The notes under the pieces were generated by a model. That model had not been told where the DNA came from. It ran no database searches and saw only the letters and a list, made by a program, of their open reading frames with translations. This document shows positions 12,385 to 23,375 of a DNA stretch of 64,000 nucleotides, in pieces. How positions within the stretch are numbered: the first letter of the stretch is position 1; the number at the start of each line of letters is the position of its first letter. The stretch comes from Manduca sexta (lineage: Eukaryota > Arthropoda > Insecta > Lepidoptera > Sphingidae), in contig NC_051121.1 of the NCBI RefSeq assembly GCF_014839805.1, forward strand, positions 5,067,116-5,131,115, in the 5' to 3' direction. The position numbers and the translations under genes are program-made.

Positions 12385-13835
12385 GTCAAACATAATTTTA
12401 AACAGTATACAAATAACATCAAACATTGTATACATAGATCTTGTAGAGACTAGTCGGAATTTCCGTGCTTTTCGGCGTTTTCGCAATGCCTATTGTAATC
12501 AAATCTAACAGCTCATGTGATAGGACCCTTTCGTTTAATTTTCAACCGTGGTTCTTTACAACTGGCTTATCTAATTGTAAACGTCTTTACTTGAGGTTAA
12601 AATGCTTCCTCAGTTCATTATTTTGTCTCCTATATTTGAGGTTAAAATGCCTTTTTAATTCATTATTTTGTCTCCCGCTTTGCTTTGAAGCGAGTAGACA
12701 ATTAATATTTCTAACTCTACCCTATCTTTCTATTTGATTAATTTGCGGGATTAAGACAAATTAGTGTAGCCAAAGACTCGTGAAGCTTCACTGCTAAGTG
12801 TCATATAATGCGTGCCACTGATCCAGGCTTACAGGAGTTGTAGTGGTGAGTATGAGATCGGGGCAGTCTCTAATGATATAGAATATCAAAAGCCAGCAAA
12901 AATTATATCATACAGACTTATAAACAATAAAGCCCTTCCATTAAAAATCAGTCTCAACCGAACACAGAAATTTAAATTAATAAAATCCATTTTAAATCCT
13001 TTGAAGACGGCAAAAAAGATTTCCATCACCCTCAGTGTTATTTTAAAAGTCCTTTTTAAGGAAAACGCGTTTTTCCTTTATCCTTTAATCAACTAAGCCT
13101 TTGAACTGTGCCGTTTTGATAACAGACGACTTTGGGCCTTGTGCATTAATTAACGGAACAAGCTGCAGTTGCTTTGTTTCGAATACACGTTAATTATTCA
13201 GTCGAGTTATTCCGTGGTATTAAAAAGTCATTTGGTATTAAATAATTTGGACCTGACTTTAATAATATAAATTTATTAGATATGTTTATATTTATTTATT
13301 TACTAGGTATTGCTTCCAGCGCGATACACGTGTAAAGCCTTTCCCGCTACAAATAAAAACATTATAAGATATTCATAACGCCACATGTAGAATGACAGCG
13401 CTATAAATGAAAATGAAAAGCATCCATTATTTATTATTTTATCGAGAAAAAAATACCCAATGTCTTAATCCACGACATGGTCTATCCCTAAACTAATTTT
13501 TTTCCAACTCCGTTCAGCCTTTTCTGCGTTTACTTCTAACAAACATCCAAACACTTTAAAAAAATTACAATTTATAATATTAGTAAAATTGAAATGAAAG
13601 TTTATAGCACTTGTCCAAATCTATTGTAGAATTTAATCATTGAAAAAAACATAGTTGTAAAGAACCATAGATAAAAAAAGAAGGAAAGGGTCCTATCACA
13701 TGTGCTGTTAGATTTGATTCCAATAATAGGCATGGCATAAACGCACGGAATTTTCGTCTAGTCTCTACAAGGTCTATTTAGTATATAACCCTGGATGGTA
13801 TTTGACTACTGTATAACATGATTTTGCATTCATCA
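12385..13835. repeat. Long inverted-repeat structure (arms about 150-200 bp)
   Basis: The left arm (12385-12585) includes CTTGTAGAGACTAGTCGG, AATCAAATCTAACAGCTCAT and GTGATAGGACCCTTT. The right arm (13635-13835) has the complement: AAAGGGTCCTATCACATGTG, CTGTTAGATTTGATTCC and GTCTCTACAAGGTCTATT. About 1.05 kb lies between. The 12812-13096 plus ORF in the spacer (94 aa) is not recognised. A 53-bp tandem duplication (TTGAGGTTAAAATGC) sits at 12592-12676. Possibly a decayed long-TIR DNA transposon. Confidence 0.6.
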
Positions 13836-15740
13836 CTCCTAAGGCAACTCCAATATACGTGATGAGCAGATTGGAATTTCCTTTCTTAAAGTAAAGAGTT
13901 TAAATTTTGAGAGGTTTTGGTTTCTAACCAATGATAAAAGAAGTATAGAGGATGGGTAATATGGTCACGTGACATGCGGCACATTTCATGAACAAAATGG
14001 TGCCGACTCCGCCCCTTACAATAGTGATATGCTAGTACCGAAAATTTTGTATCGACATCGAAGAATTAAGAGAGACAAACAAGCCCCAAAAAGATCAAAT
14101 ACGAAAGGGGTTAGGAACTACCATAATATAAATATAACAAACCATAATGTAAACAAACACACTGAAACTGATTTATAAGTAACAATTGTTAAACAAAGCA
14201 GTACCTGTTGTGACAAACATCCAGTTGTGTTTGATATATATTTGTATGTTGCACTATTCCTTGCTAAAAATTTAAGTTACAGATTAAGATATTTATTTAA
14301 TACATGATAAATGGAATAAGATAGCGTAGCCAGCAATTATTTGGTTGGTTTTATTTTATTTTATTATTATGCTCTTTGATCGAGAAACATAACTATGGTT
14401 CAGCAAACTAAAATCAATGACCGTAAAAATGGTGGTTAAGATAATCAATTATAATAATTATTTGCAATAACAACAATATGATTATGTATCTATTTCCGTG
14501 CATGCAAAGGTTGCTCGAAACATAAGACCGCCAATTGTAAAAATATATCTTACATTTCATCTTTATGTTGTTTCTTTTATGTTTATCTATTCTTTTATGT
14601 AACAATTCTAATTTTATTCATAGCAATATATTAAAGTAATATTACTATTAGGTGAAGTATAATAATCATTACTATTTTACTTATCGGGAATATTGTTGGA
14701 AAACAGTTATCTTTACTCGCGTTAATTAAACGTGTGGTTTATGCATATCTTCTCAAAATGTAAAGAAATATGTATTTGGTGTAGGATTCCAATCACGTCG
14801 CTCAATATTCTCAATTCATTTTGCCTTGGTTTTTAAATTTTTTGGTTATCTTAAAAAATATTCTAATTTCACTTAGTTTGTCGTTCTGAATAATACAATA
14901 TTGATGTGTGCTCTAACATTCTTTCAAAGACAAAAACCGTAACTGATAAACGGGCGTCTGTTAAAATATCGATATCAATAATTTCTAAACAAATCCACCC
15001 ACCCATCCCTAAGCTCGTGTGTAAACAAACATAATGATTTTAATGTGTATAAATCACGCCTAAAAGGGTCCAAAGCTTAACAAACCAGATCCACATATCA
15101 TTTTTAATTGATAAAAACACATCCAAAAGTAATTATACAAAGATATTTGCTAATTTTCGGTAAAAACAGTTACTAACCTATGAAAATATATTTCGGGGTC
15201 TTTCTTGCGTGAATTCGATTTGCATCCTTTCACACAACACTGAGTCATTTTCGAAACTTAACAAATACACTAATAAACACACTGAACAATTGAGAATATG
15301 ATTATATTACTTTAAATTCAATATTTATGAAGATTTGTTTACATCGTCTGACACTACATGTACTTGCCGACTGGCCAGCATAAAATGGCGTTTCTGCCGC
15401 AAGGCGGTCCCAGTGTGTTGAAGTAAACGAAATAGTGCCATATGCGAAGAAAGCAATTATTTTTGTCTTTTTTTTGTTGCGTTCCAAATAAGCTTTGAGT
15501 AAAAGAGATAGACATATATATTGACAATTCTGCGTCGATTTCCCTAACATAAATATAACTTATTCATATAGCTAACTTTTGAGGCCTGTCCTCTTTATAT
15601 TTAGTCATTGTTTCTAACCAACATCCGTAGATACTGTGTTAAGTGTCACATTACTAGGTATACATAGATTTAAAAATAGAATAAAATAAGCCATGATATT
15701 ATTTAAAACCTTACCGCGATTAAAATACGAATCAACTTAC

Positions 15741-15919
15741 CTCGGCAAGTGCTGTCGAACCAGGCATCTTCAAGCAAAACATGAACGGTGTGTTGACACG
15801 CTTGAGGATCTCGCGAAAGTCCAGCGGCACTCCTCTTGGACGCAGGAGTCTGAAGTACGTGCCCAGCGAAGACCCGTGTGTTGCCAAGTGGGTTCCGAAG
15901 AGGCGCATGAATCCAGCTC
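15741..15919 (-). CDS. Gyc-alpha-99B: Soluble guanylate cyclase alpha subunit, coding exon 7 (last in window)
   Basis: A 179-nt exon: two bases finishing Gly304, then 59 codons, residues 305-363. The acceptor is TTCCGCAG|GAGCTG and the donor GCCGAG|GTAAGTT (phase 0). It encodes AGFMRLFGTHLATHG through PFMFCLKMPGSTALAE, the middle of the PAS-like (HNOBA) domain. The rest of that domain, the coiled-coil linker and the class III cyclase catalytic domain are missing from the window. No matching exon was found between 1 and 15740, so the following intron is at least 15.7 kb. Confidence 0.97.
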
Positions 15920-15950
15920 CTGCGGAATAAATAGATGTTAATGTCCTGCT

Positions 15951-17296
15951 TTAATTGTGGTGATAGCCTAGTTGATTGTGGAACAGACTGCCGAGACGAA
16001 TGTCCGCAGGTTCAAATCCCAAGGGCACACACCTCTGACTTTTCTAAAAATGATGTGTGTATTATTTGTGAATTATCGCTTGCTTTAACGCTGAAGGAAA
16101 ACATCATGAGAAAACCCGCATACCTGAAAAATTCTCTATAGGAATTTTCGAGGGTGTGTGAAGTCTACCAATCCGCACTGGGCCACCGTGATGGACTAAG
16201 GCCTAATCCCTCTCAGTAGTAGAGGAGGCCCGTGCCCAACAGTGGGACAGTATATAATACAGGGCCAATATTATTATCTATACTTTATTATATAAAGCTG
16301 AAGAGTTTGTTTGTTTGTTTGTTTGTTTGTATGTTTGAACGCGCTAATCTCAGGAACTACTGGTCCAAACCGAAAAATTCTTTTTGCGTTGGATAGCCCT
16401 TTGTTCGTGGAGTGCTATAGGCTATATATCATCACGCTATACCCAATAGGAGCGGAGCAGTAATGGCTAATCTCAGAAACTACCGGTCCAAACTGAAAAA
16501 TTATTTTTGCGTTGGATAGCTCTTTGTTCGTGGAGTGCTATAGGCTATATATCATCACGCTATACCCAATAGGAGCGGAGCAGTAACGGCTAATCTCAGG
16601 AACTACCGGTCCAAACTGAAAAAATCTTTTTGCGTTGGATAGCCCTTTGTTCGTCGAGTGCTATAGGCTATATATCATCACGTTATATTCAATAGGAGCG
16701 GAGCAGTAATGGCTAATCTCAGGAACTACCGATTCGAAGTGAAAAATTATTTTTGTTTTGAATACTCCTTTGTTTGTGGAGTGCTCAAAGTCATATATCA
16801 TCACGCTATGACCAATAGGAGCGGAGCAGTAATGGCTAATCTCAGGAACTACCGGTTTCAACTGAAAAATTCGTTTTGTGTTGGATAGCCCATTGTTCCT
16901 GGAGTGCTATAGACTATATATCATCACGCTATGACCAATAGGAGCGCAGCAGTAATGAAACATGTTGCAAAAACGGAGAAAATTATTAGTTTTGAGAGCT
17001 TCCGTTGCCTGCGCTGCGTAAACGGTTAAAGTTATGCAACAATCATGTATGACGGGATTGTTCCACTTAAAAAGTTCTAAAAAATATATTATAAAACAAA
17101 GTCCCCCGCTGCATCTGTCTGTACGTGTTAAACTCAAAAACTACCCAACGTATTAAGATGAAATTTGGTATGGAGACAGTTTGAGACCCTGGGAAGAACA
17201 TAGGCTCCCGGGAAACTACTACTTTTATAACGGAAAACTTTAGCCTGAAAAACTTTATAACGCGAGCGGAGCCGCGGGCAAAAGCTAGTATTATTA
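15951..17296 (+). mobile_element. SINE-A interrupted by a Helitron
   Basis: The SINE body is 15951-16276, and a few tail bases resume at 17289-17296 after the Helitron 16277-17288. A box GATAGCCTAGTTG and B box GGTTCAAATCC are present. TAATGTCCTGCT at 15939-15950 and at 17297-17308 is a perfect 12-bp target duplication enclosing both elements, so the SINE came first. The SINE head starts 20 bases from the sGC exon 7 acceptor region. Confidence 0.9.
16277..17288 (+). mobile_element. Non-autonomous Helitron with five 123-bp monomers, inside a SINE tail
   Basis: It begins TCTATACTTTATTATATAAA at 16277 with A before it and ends GCCGCGGGCAAAAGCTAG at 17288 with T after it. A (TTTG)n run follows the 5' end. 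The landmark CTAATCTCAG occurs at 16344, 16467, 16590, 16713 and 16836, exactly 123 bp apart. It is the same family as 20031-21178 but in the opposite orientation and with one monomer fewer. It sits in the ATT-rich tail of a SINE-A copy. Confidence 0.88.
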
Positions 17297-18525
17297 TAAT
17301 GTCCTGCTGGCGATTTCGGAACTTTCGAATGGTAATCCTACAAAATTTTTTCAGTATGTCAGATGTCTATGTAGTCATTGCTTTTATGTGATTATTTATT
17401 CATTGGACTAGCAGCCGTGCATTTGAACTGAGAAAAGTGAGCCTCGAGGTGAGATTCGAATGTCAAGTGATTGAAATTTACATGAGATTAACGATTCGAA
17501 AAATTGTTTCTGCTCGACACCGCTATAGGCTCACAACGTATACCATAATCATAACTTATGTTAAATTATAATCTCGCTCCATCAATACCGACGTTTCGAT
17601 TATAAAACTATTGTTTGTTAGCACCGCATTATAAAATAGGATAAAATTAAATCGTATGCACCATAAACAAGACGATGCTTATAATAAAAATGGACGTCAA
17701 TAAAAAACAAATTGCACGTCTGACGTCAACTGATACATATGAATATTAAAACTTTCATTTCAACGGCGCGCCTCTGTGGGTGGGGCTACTTTATTGTATT
17801 TTTAATGCATAAAACCAGATAGGTTTCTCGTATATGTGAGTACATGTAGGATTTAGTTGCTTAGGTTAAAAAAAATTGGTTCGAATTCGAGTAGATTTAA
17901 GAATTACGAAGAAAATCTGTCAAATGGCCGCTTTTCATACCCAATTTCTTTTTGTCTTCCATAAGTATCAGTAGCTTGGCTATATAATAATTCTGGTACC
18001 TAATATGTTTCGTAGGTAGTAGTTGCATAATATCTTTCTATAATGTTATATTTTTTGAAAAACGCTTTTCATGAAAAAATTCTTAAGTCTATTTTAAAGA
18101 TATGTAATAAAATAATAATTAAATATTGCAACGATAGGTTGATATTAAACTTAACTTCCTATTGCATTCTTAACCAAATAACATAAAGCTTAAATTGATA
18201 GCTCTAGAAGCGTGAAATTTTGCAACCGAGCTCGTTCCAACGAAATATAATTTAAGCGCATAGGTATCCCGATTTTATTCTCGTAAGAAATTAATTAAAT
18301 TATTGATTAATTAATCTGATCTAGTACGTAAAATCAGTCCGAAATGAATGTAAATACAGATAATTGCTAAATCGCTGGCTCAGTACAAGGCCCTATGTTA
18401 ATTTTTACTTATTGCAAAAACGAGATTAAACATTTTCACGTTAGTAAAAATTAGATAAGACAATATTTCACAATATCTCTTTTAATTTTAAATATTCACT
18501 GAAACTCATGAGATATATATGTATA

Positions 18526-20030
18526 CTAGCTGACCCGGCGAACTTCGTACCGCCTAACAGTCAATGAGTGTCGTGTTACCTTTTAGCTGAACTAATTTAG
18601 GCTTTGATGAACGTAATACAATGATACAAAATAATAGAAATATAAAAGTATTTTATTATGATGAATGAAGAACGATGATGATGGGCTTGAATCTGTGAAG
18701 TCAAAGCCATAGTTATAGTTAGATTTACAAACACTTTTATTTTCAAATAATAACATGTCATTTTTATTTTAGAAACAAATACAGAAATCTAAAAAACTAC
18801 ATTCCAGATTTTTTTTACAATCATAGAAAATAAAGTTTTTAACGTAAATTACCTTAAATGTCGGATTATATCCGTGTTCTTCGATAATTTCCGCCCCAAA
18901 TGAAATCATTTGAAAACAGACTTTGTATTTTTGAGTGTTCGCTAGAAAATGTCGTGATTCTAGTGTTTCGCCATAAAGCAGGGAACACAATGGCTCTGGT
19001 GGCGGGACCAATAATGGCAATTTCACTTTACCACTAAGGCAGCACAAACCAGGCGTTTCACCAGCAAACTTCAATGCGCCACAATGCTGGCAAACAACGT
19101 CCATTGGACCAATGCAAACTAAACGATGCAAGCTGTAGTCGATGGTGCAATCATATAGAAACGCTGCTCGATTCAAATCAATACTTGAACCATTTCTTCT
19201 TGCACTTTGAAGATTATTCCTCTGTTCATCTGAACGATAAGCTCGATTTCTCGTTTCTAACCTAGCCGTTTCACGGGCTGCCTCTCTTTGCTCTTGTGTT
19301 TGAGAAGCACGAATTAAGGACCTTCTTTGCTCCATACTAACGCGGCACTCTTCTCGTGCAATTTCTCGTTCTTCATCAGATAATTGACTCGCGATATTCC
19401 GTTGCCTAATTGCATTACGGCTCCGCTGGGAAAGATTAGATCTTCTAGGACGCGGCATTGTTTTTAATAGTAATACTGAATATGCATTCGCACAAAACCA
19501 CATAAAATCACCAAATATAATAACCAAGGAGAATTATAAATAATAACAGTGCCTGAACTTTCGAGACATAGACAATAGCTTATCAAGAAAAATCATAGAC
19601 AACCTATAAAAAGACATTTACACTTTTGTTAACCTGTAGAATAAATACTTGCCCACTGCTGAGCACGAGCACTGAGTAGAATAAATATTAGGTATTATTT
19701 CATTGTTATTATTCCGAGCTATTTTAGATTTTTCTCGATTTGTCTATACACTTCTATTCGAGATGGAAATAAATTTCTGAACGCACACATGAATAGTTGT
19801 TACAGTATTTGACAGGATTGGACAACATGTTTGACATGTACTAAACAAAAATGAGCAATTATTGAAATGATTAAGTATTATTACACATATCGAGTTTTCA
19901 TTGTTTTTAAGATGTATTCTGCTATTCGGGGCGGAGACAAATCCAACGAATCAATAACCATGAAAATTGGTTCAGCAGATCTCGAGTTATAAGTGTTGTA
20001 ACAAACCCGTCTTTGTTTTATATATATAGA
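18526..20030 (-). mobile_element. Helitron with truncated RepHel N-terminus, inner member of a tandem pair
   Basis: In minus orientation the element starts TCTATATATATAAAAC at 20030 and ends GGGTCAGCTAG at 18526, followed by T at 18525: the TC...CTAG|T structure of Helitrons. A GC-rich segment (GTACGAAGTTCGCCGGG) precedes the CTAG, as expected for a 3' hairpin. It carries the 5' end of a Helitron protein gene (18769-19458) and is about 1.5 kb, so most of the Rep and helicase domains are gone. Its 5' end touches the 3' CTAG of the next Helitron directly, with no intervening base. Confidence 0.82.
18769..19458 (-). pseudogene. Helitron Rep/helicase, N-terminal fragment
   Basis: An open frame of 229 codons from MPRPRRSN; the frame also runs 23 codons further upstream (to 19527), but that part looks unrelated. 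It has an Arg/Gln/Glu-rich region of repeated short helices (SDEEREIAREE, TQEQREAARE), then VVCQHCGALKFAGE with a C-x2-C pair, CCLSGKVKLPLL, and FQMISFGAEI near the end. This order (basic repeats, CGALK-FxxE, CC..GKV.LP, FxMxSFGA) is typical of the N-terminal region of Helitron helicases. The catalytic Rep HUH motif and the helicase are absent. At 18853/18852 AAG|GTAATT looks like a splice donor, and CACAG|ATTCAAG at 18692 an acceptor joining FK to IQ, so the last native residues may lie across a small intron. Confidence 0.8.
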
Positions 20031-21178
20031 CTAGCTTTTGCCCGCGGCTCCGCCCGCGTTATAAAGTTTTTCAGGCTAAAGTTTTCCGTTATAAAAGTAG
20101 TAGTTTCCCGGGAGCCTATGTTCTTCCCAGGGTCTCAAACTGTCTCCATACCAAATTTCATCTTAATACGTTGGGTAGTTTTTGAGTTTAACACGTTCAG
20201 ACAGACAGATGCAGCGGGGGACTTTGTTTTATAATATATTTTTTAGAACTTTTTAAGTGGAACAATCCTGTCATACATCATTGTTGCATAACTTTAACCG
20301 TTTACGCAGCGCAGGCAACGGAAACTCAAAACTAATAATTTTCCCCGTTTTTGCGACATGTTTCATTACTGCTCCGCTCCTATTGGTCATAGCGTGATGA
20401 TATATAGCCTATAGCACTCCAGGAACAAAGGGCTATCTAACACAAAAAGATTTTTTTTAGTTCAAACCGGTAGTTCCTGAGATTAGCCATTACTGCTCCG
20501 CTCCTATTGGTCATAGCGTGATGATATATAGCTTATAGCGGTCCACAAATAAAGGGCTATCCAACACAAAGCGAATTTTTCAGTTGAAACCGGTAGTTCC
20601 TGAGATTAGCCATTACTGTTCCGCTCCTATTGGTCATAGCGTGATGATATATGACTTTGAGCACTCCACAAACAAAGGACTATTCAACACAAAAAGATTT
20701 TTTCAGTTTGAACCGGTAGTTCCTGAGATTAGCCATTACTGCTCCGCTCCTATTGGGTATAGCGTGATGATATATAGCCTATAGCACTCCACGAACAAAG
20801 GGCTATCCAACGCAAAAAGATTTTTTCAGTTTGGACCGGTAGTTCCTGAGATTAGCCATTACTGCTCCGCTCCTATTGGGTATAGCGTGATGATATATAG
20901 CCTATAGCACTCCACGAACAAAGGGCTATCCAACGCAAAAAGAATTTTTCAGTTTGGACCGGTATTTCCTGAGATTAGCCATTACTGCTCCGCTCCTATT
21001 GAGTATAGCGTGATGATATATAGCCTATAGCACTACACGAACAAAGGGCTATCCAACGCAAAAATAATTTTTCAGTTTGGACCAGTAGTTCCTGAGATTA
21101 GCGCGTTCAAACAAACAAACAAATAAACAAACAAACAAACAAACAAACAAACTCTTCAGCTTTATATAATAGTATAGA
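20031..21178 (-). mobile_element. Non-autonomous Helitron with six 123-bp monomers, outer member of the tandem pair
   Basis: In minus orientation it starts TCTATACTATTATATAAAGC at 21178, followed by AAGAGTTTG and a (TTTG)n run, and ends GCCGCGGGCAAAAGCTAG at 20031. The base before TC is A and the base after CTAG is T, the normal A^T Helitron target. Internally GATTAGC-type landmarks recur at 20481, 20603, 20727, 20850, 20973 and 21096, spaced 122-124 bp. The 3' part (20040-20340) contains the CCCAGGGTCTCAAACTG type block seen in other Helitron ends here. No coding capacity; ORFs in it are translations of the monomers. Confidence 0.87.
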
Positions 21179-21686
21179 TATAATTTGCACATATATAACA
21201 TAGAACCTTGTAATAGTGAGCCAGCGAAATCTATGAATCACAAAGTGCTCTTTGTGGCACGTCTTGACAGCAATGTATATACTTTGCCCTGACCATACAT
21301 AATTCTCTTACAATATCCAGCCAATTCCCAAATTAAGTTTGATTAAACGATGCCCGTTGACCTCGGGTTTTCTGCGTTATCATCACAACGATCATTAATA
21401 ATAAAGTATTATTCAGGTCAAGCCGAAACTCTAATGAACCTTCCAAAATGGCGGATGAAAGATGTAAGTTATTGATGGGCTAGTTTTAAATTTTTCGATG
21501 AATTGTTTATGACGCTTTGTTTTTCACCGTCCAGTTCTTATTATTTATACAGGAGAGTTATTATTCTGTATGTAGACTGCATGTCTGTTATTTTTAAGCT
21601 TTGTAATTTACAGATATTATAATATAATATGTGATTATATTATTATAATTAAATTTGGTATTCTGGTAATTATACTTGACTGATAA

Positions 21687-21815
21687 GGGGTGTTCATCTC
21701 TAGTGAACTGACATTCTATTGGGCCCCCTTCCACTTACTATCAGGTGTAGTGGGGTCACTGCGTGCGTGTATAAAAAAAACATACGGTGATCGCTGTCCG
21801 GGCGACCGTCTTCCG
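21687..21815. repeat. Family B 3' fragment plus inverted 5' scrap
   Basis: AACTGACATTCTATTGGGCC and ATCAGGTGTAGTGGGGTCAC are family B in plus orientation. ACGGTGATCGCTGTCCGGGC at 21783 is the family's 5' end in the opposite orientation. Confidence 0.6.
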
Positions 21816-21869
21816 GTTGGCAAAAACGACTACACGTGATAAGTCCAGTTTAGTTAAAATATAACTTAA

Positions 21870-22038
21870 GGCGATACCTCAAGGTCCATTTTCATACATT
21901 GTGTTTCGTTTTTCTTTCAACTGCGAGAACTAATCACTAACTAGACGTGAATTTAAATTCTTTACTTGCCAATACTTGTTTAGTTACCCAGATTAAAGGT
22001 GAAACAAAATGTATGAAAATGGACCTTGAGGTATCGCC
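21870..22038. mobile_element. TTAA-flanked MITE, 169 bp
   Basis: The terminal inverted repeat is at least 31 bp and perfect: GGCGATACCTCAAGGTCCAT followed by TTTCATACATT, and its complement at the right end. TTAA lies at 21866-21869 and 22039-22042. A TTAA target is the mark of piggyBac-type transposition (family knowledge). Non-coding. Confidence 0.82.
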
Positions 22039-22891
22039 TTAAGGAAACGAGGGAGAGTTCTCGTTGACGGTCGCTAGAATTATGCCATATGTCTTACTAG
22101 GCATGTTTGTCCCTTGGGTAAACCTGGACTGACTTGCCCCTTTTTAAATGTCCAAAAAACGCGTCTCGTAAATCGTTGTTTAATTTTTAGAGACCAATGC
22201 AGTCACGTATTAGTTTCTCAACCAATTACATTAAAACGGCACGGAGTCGTATCATATTTTTTTGCCACATCATAAACATAATGGAACCCGATTCGCCCAA
22301 AAACAGTACGAGGTTTTTACTAAATTTACCGTGGTCGCTACCCAATCGGATACCACGATATATTCATTATTTCAAACCCTTCATCGGCCGATGTGCAACC
22401 ACACGTCAGCTTTATCCGTCCACGTATTTCGCTTAAACGCACTCAACTGTAAATTGTTAGGTTAACAAAATCAAACGGATTGCTATAATGTAACAGTGAT
22501 GTATGCAAATGGACGTAAAAAGTTGAACGAAGCCATTTATTTTGTCGCGTTTCACCAAATGGTGGGACATTCGTAACGTTTGAAAAAATTGGCCGCAATA
22601 TATTCCCGTTACGTGTTATGAATTCATTCCTATTTTGCGATTCTAATTACTGGTAAGAACAATTAGTAAATGTTGACTTTTGATTGAAAAATTATTTACG
22701 CTGTCCCAAAGAATAATTCATGCAACGAAATGCTGAATATGCTTTCCAAATTACCCTCGCGCATGAAATCATTAATGTTATTTAAATTCACCTGGGTATC
22801 TAGAAAAACATTTTAATCTGACAATATTAAATATATTGTTGATAGGAAATATATTGTCATTTGTCAGACGTAGTATACATTTTATTACTTA

Positions 22892-23100
22892 CTAGCTGAC
22901 CCAACAGACCTTGTCCTGTCTTAGCTATGTATGCACGCGCGCATTCTGTCAATCGCTGACAGTTATTTCAAACCACTAACATTTATGTAAAATTAATATT
23001 GTCGTTTTCTTAAATTTTCTATTTTTACGCGCAATTTTTGAATGTTTTCTTTCATAAGAACCTTCTCCTGACAAAAACAAACACGAACGAAACGATATAA
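22892..23100 (-). mobile_element. Helitron 3' end, 5'-truncated
   Basis: The minus-strand 3' end reads AAGGTCTGTTGGGTCAGCTAG with T next. The interior matches the small Helitrons at 25.1 and 27.4 kb (AGCGATTGACAGAATGCGCG). No TC 5' end was found. Confidence 0.65.
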
Positions 23101-23179
23101 CAAACGAGTTTAATAAAAATATATATTATAATTTGCTATATTTTATTTATTCACCGTACGTAGGTTTACAGCACTTAGG

Positions 23180-23375
23180 ATAGCTTTTGACAGCGGCTCG
23201 GCCGGCGTGATAAAGTTTTCCGGTATTATAGTCCCGCTGTACATTTTCCCGGGATAAAATCGAACCTATATTTTAAATAAGACTGTTAGCAATACATCGG
23301 CGAAAACTACATTCAATTCTATACAGCAGATTTTGAATGAAGTGCGTACAAATATACAGACAGACAGAATAAAAT
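23180..23375 (-). mobile_element. Degenerate Helitron 3' remnant
   Basis: GGATAGCTTTTGACAGCGGC, GGCCGGCGTGATAAAGTTTT and CAGACAGACAGAAT appear in the same order as in the Helitron 3' half at 20031-20230. The CTAG has mutated. Confidence 0.45.

Larger units (their letters stand above)
1..15740 (-). other. Start of a large sGC alpha intron; repeat-rich, no host exon seen
   Basis: This follows the exon 7 donor on the minus strand. I looked for an exon continuing the PAS-like domain and found none. Identified content is a decayed ORF cluster (about 0.9-2.7 kb), SINEs, family B/C/D/E repeats, Helitron remnants and a long inverted-repeat structure (12.4-13.8 kb). No assignable feature was seen in 1-400, 460-930, 4000-4640, 5150-5500, 6240-6700, 7960-8490, 10300-10720, 10800-11330, 11540-12000 and 13840-15740. 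An ORF at 15302-15550 minus was not recognised. Confidence 0.7.

Noticed and set aside
1..15740. Catalytic-domain exons of sGC alpha
   Set aside because: Searched both by recognisable protein motifs and by open stretches with splice sites. None was found, so they are inferred to lie outside the window.
16661..20784. ORFs of about 66 codons with a repeated HYCSAPIGHSVMIY motif
   Set aside because: They are translations of the Helitron's 123-bp monomers, present on opposite strands in the two copies.
16344..21105. Regularly spaced direct repeats resembling a CRISPR-like array
   Set aside because: The whole 123-bp unit repeats, not short repeats with unique spacers, and the arrays lie within Helitron ends in a eukaryotic intron.
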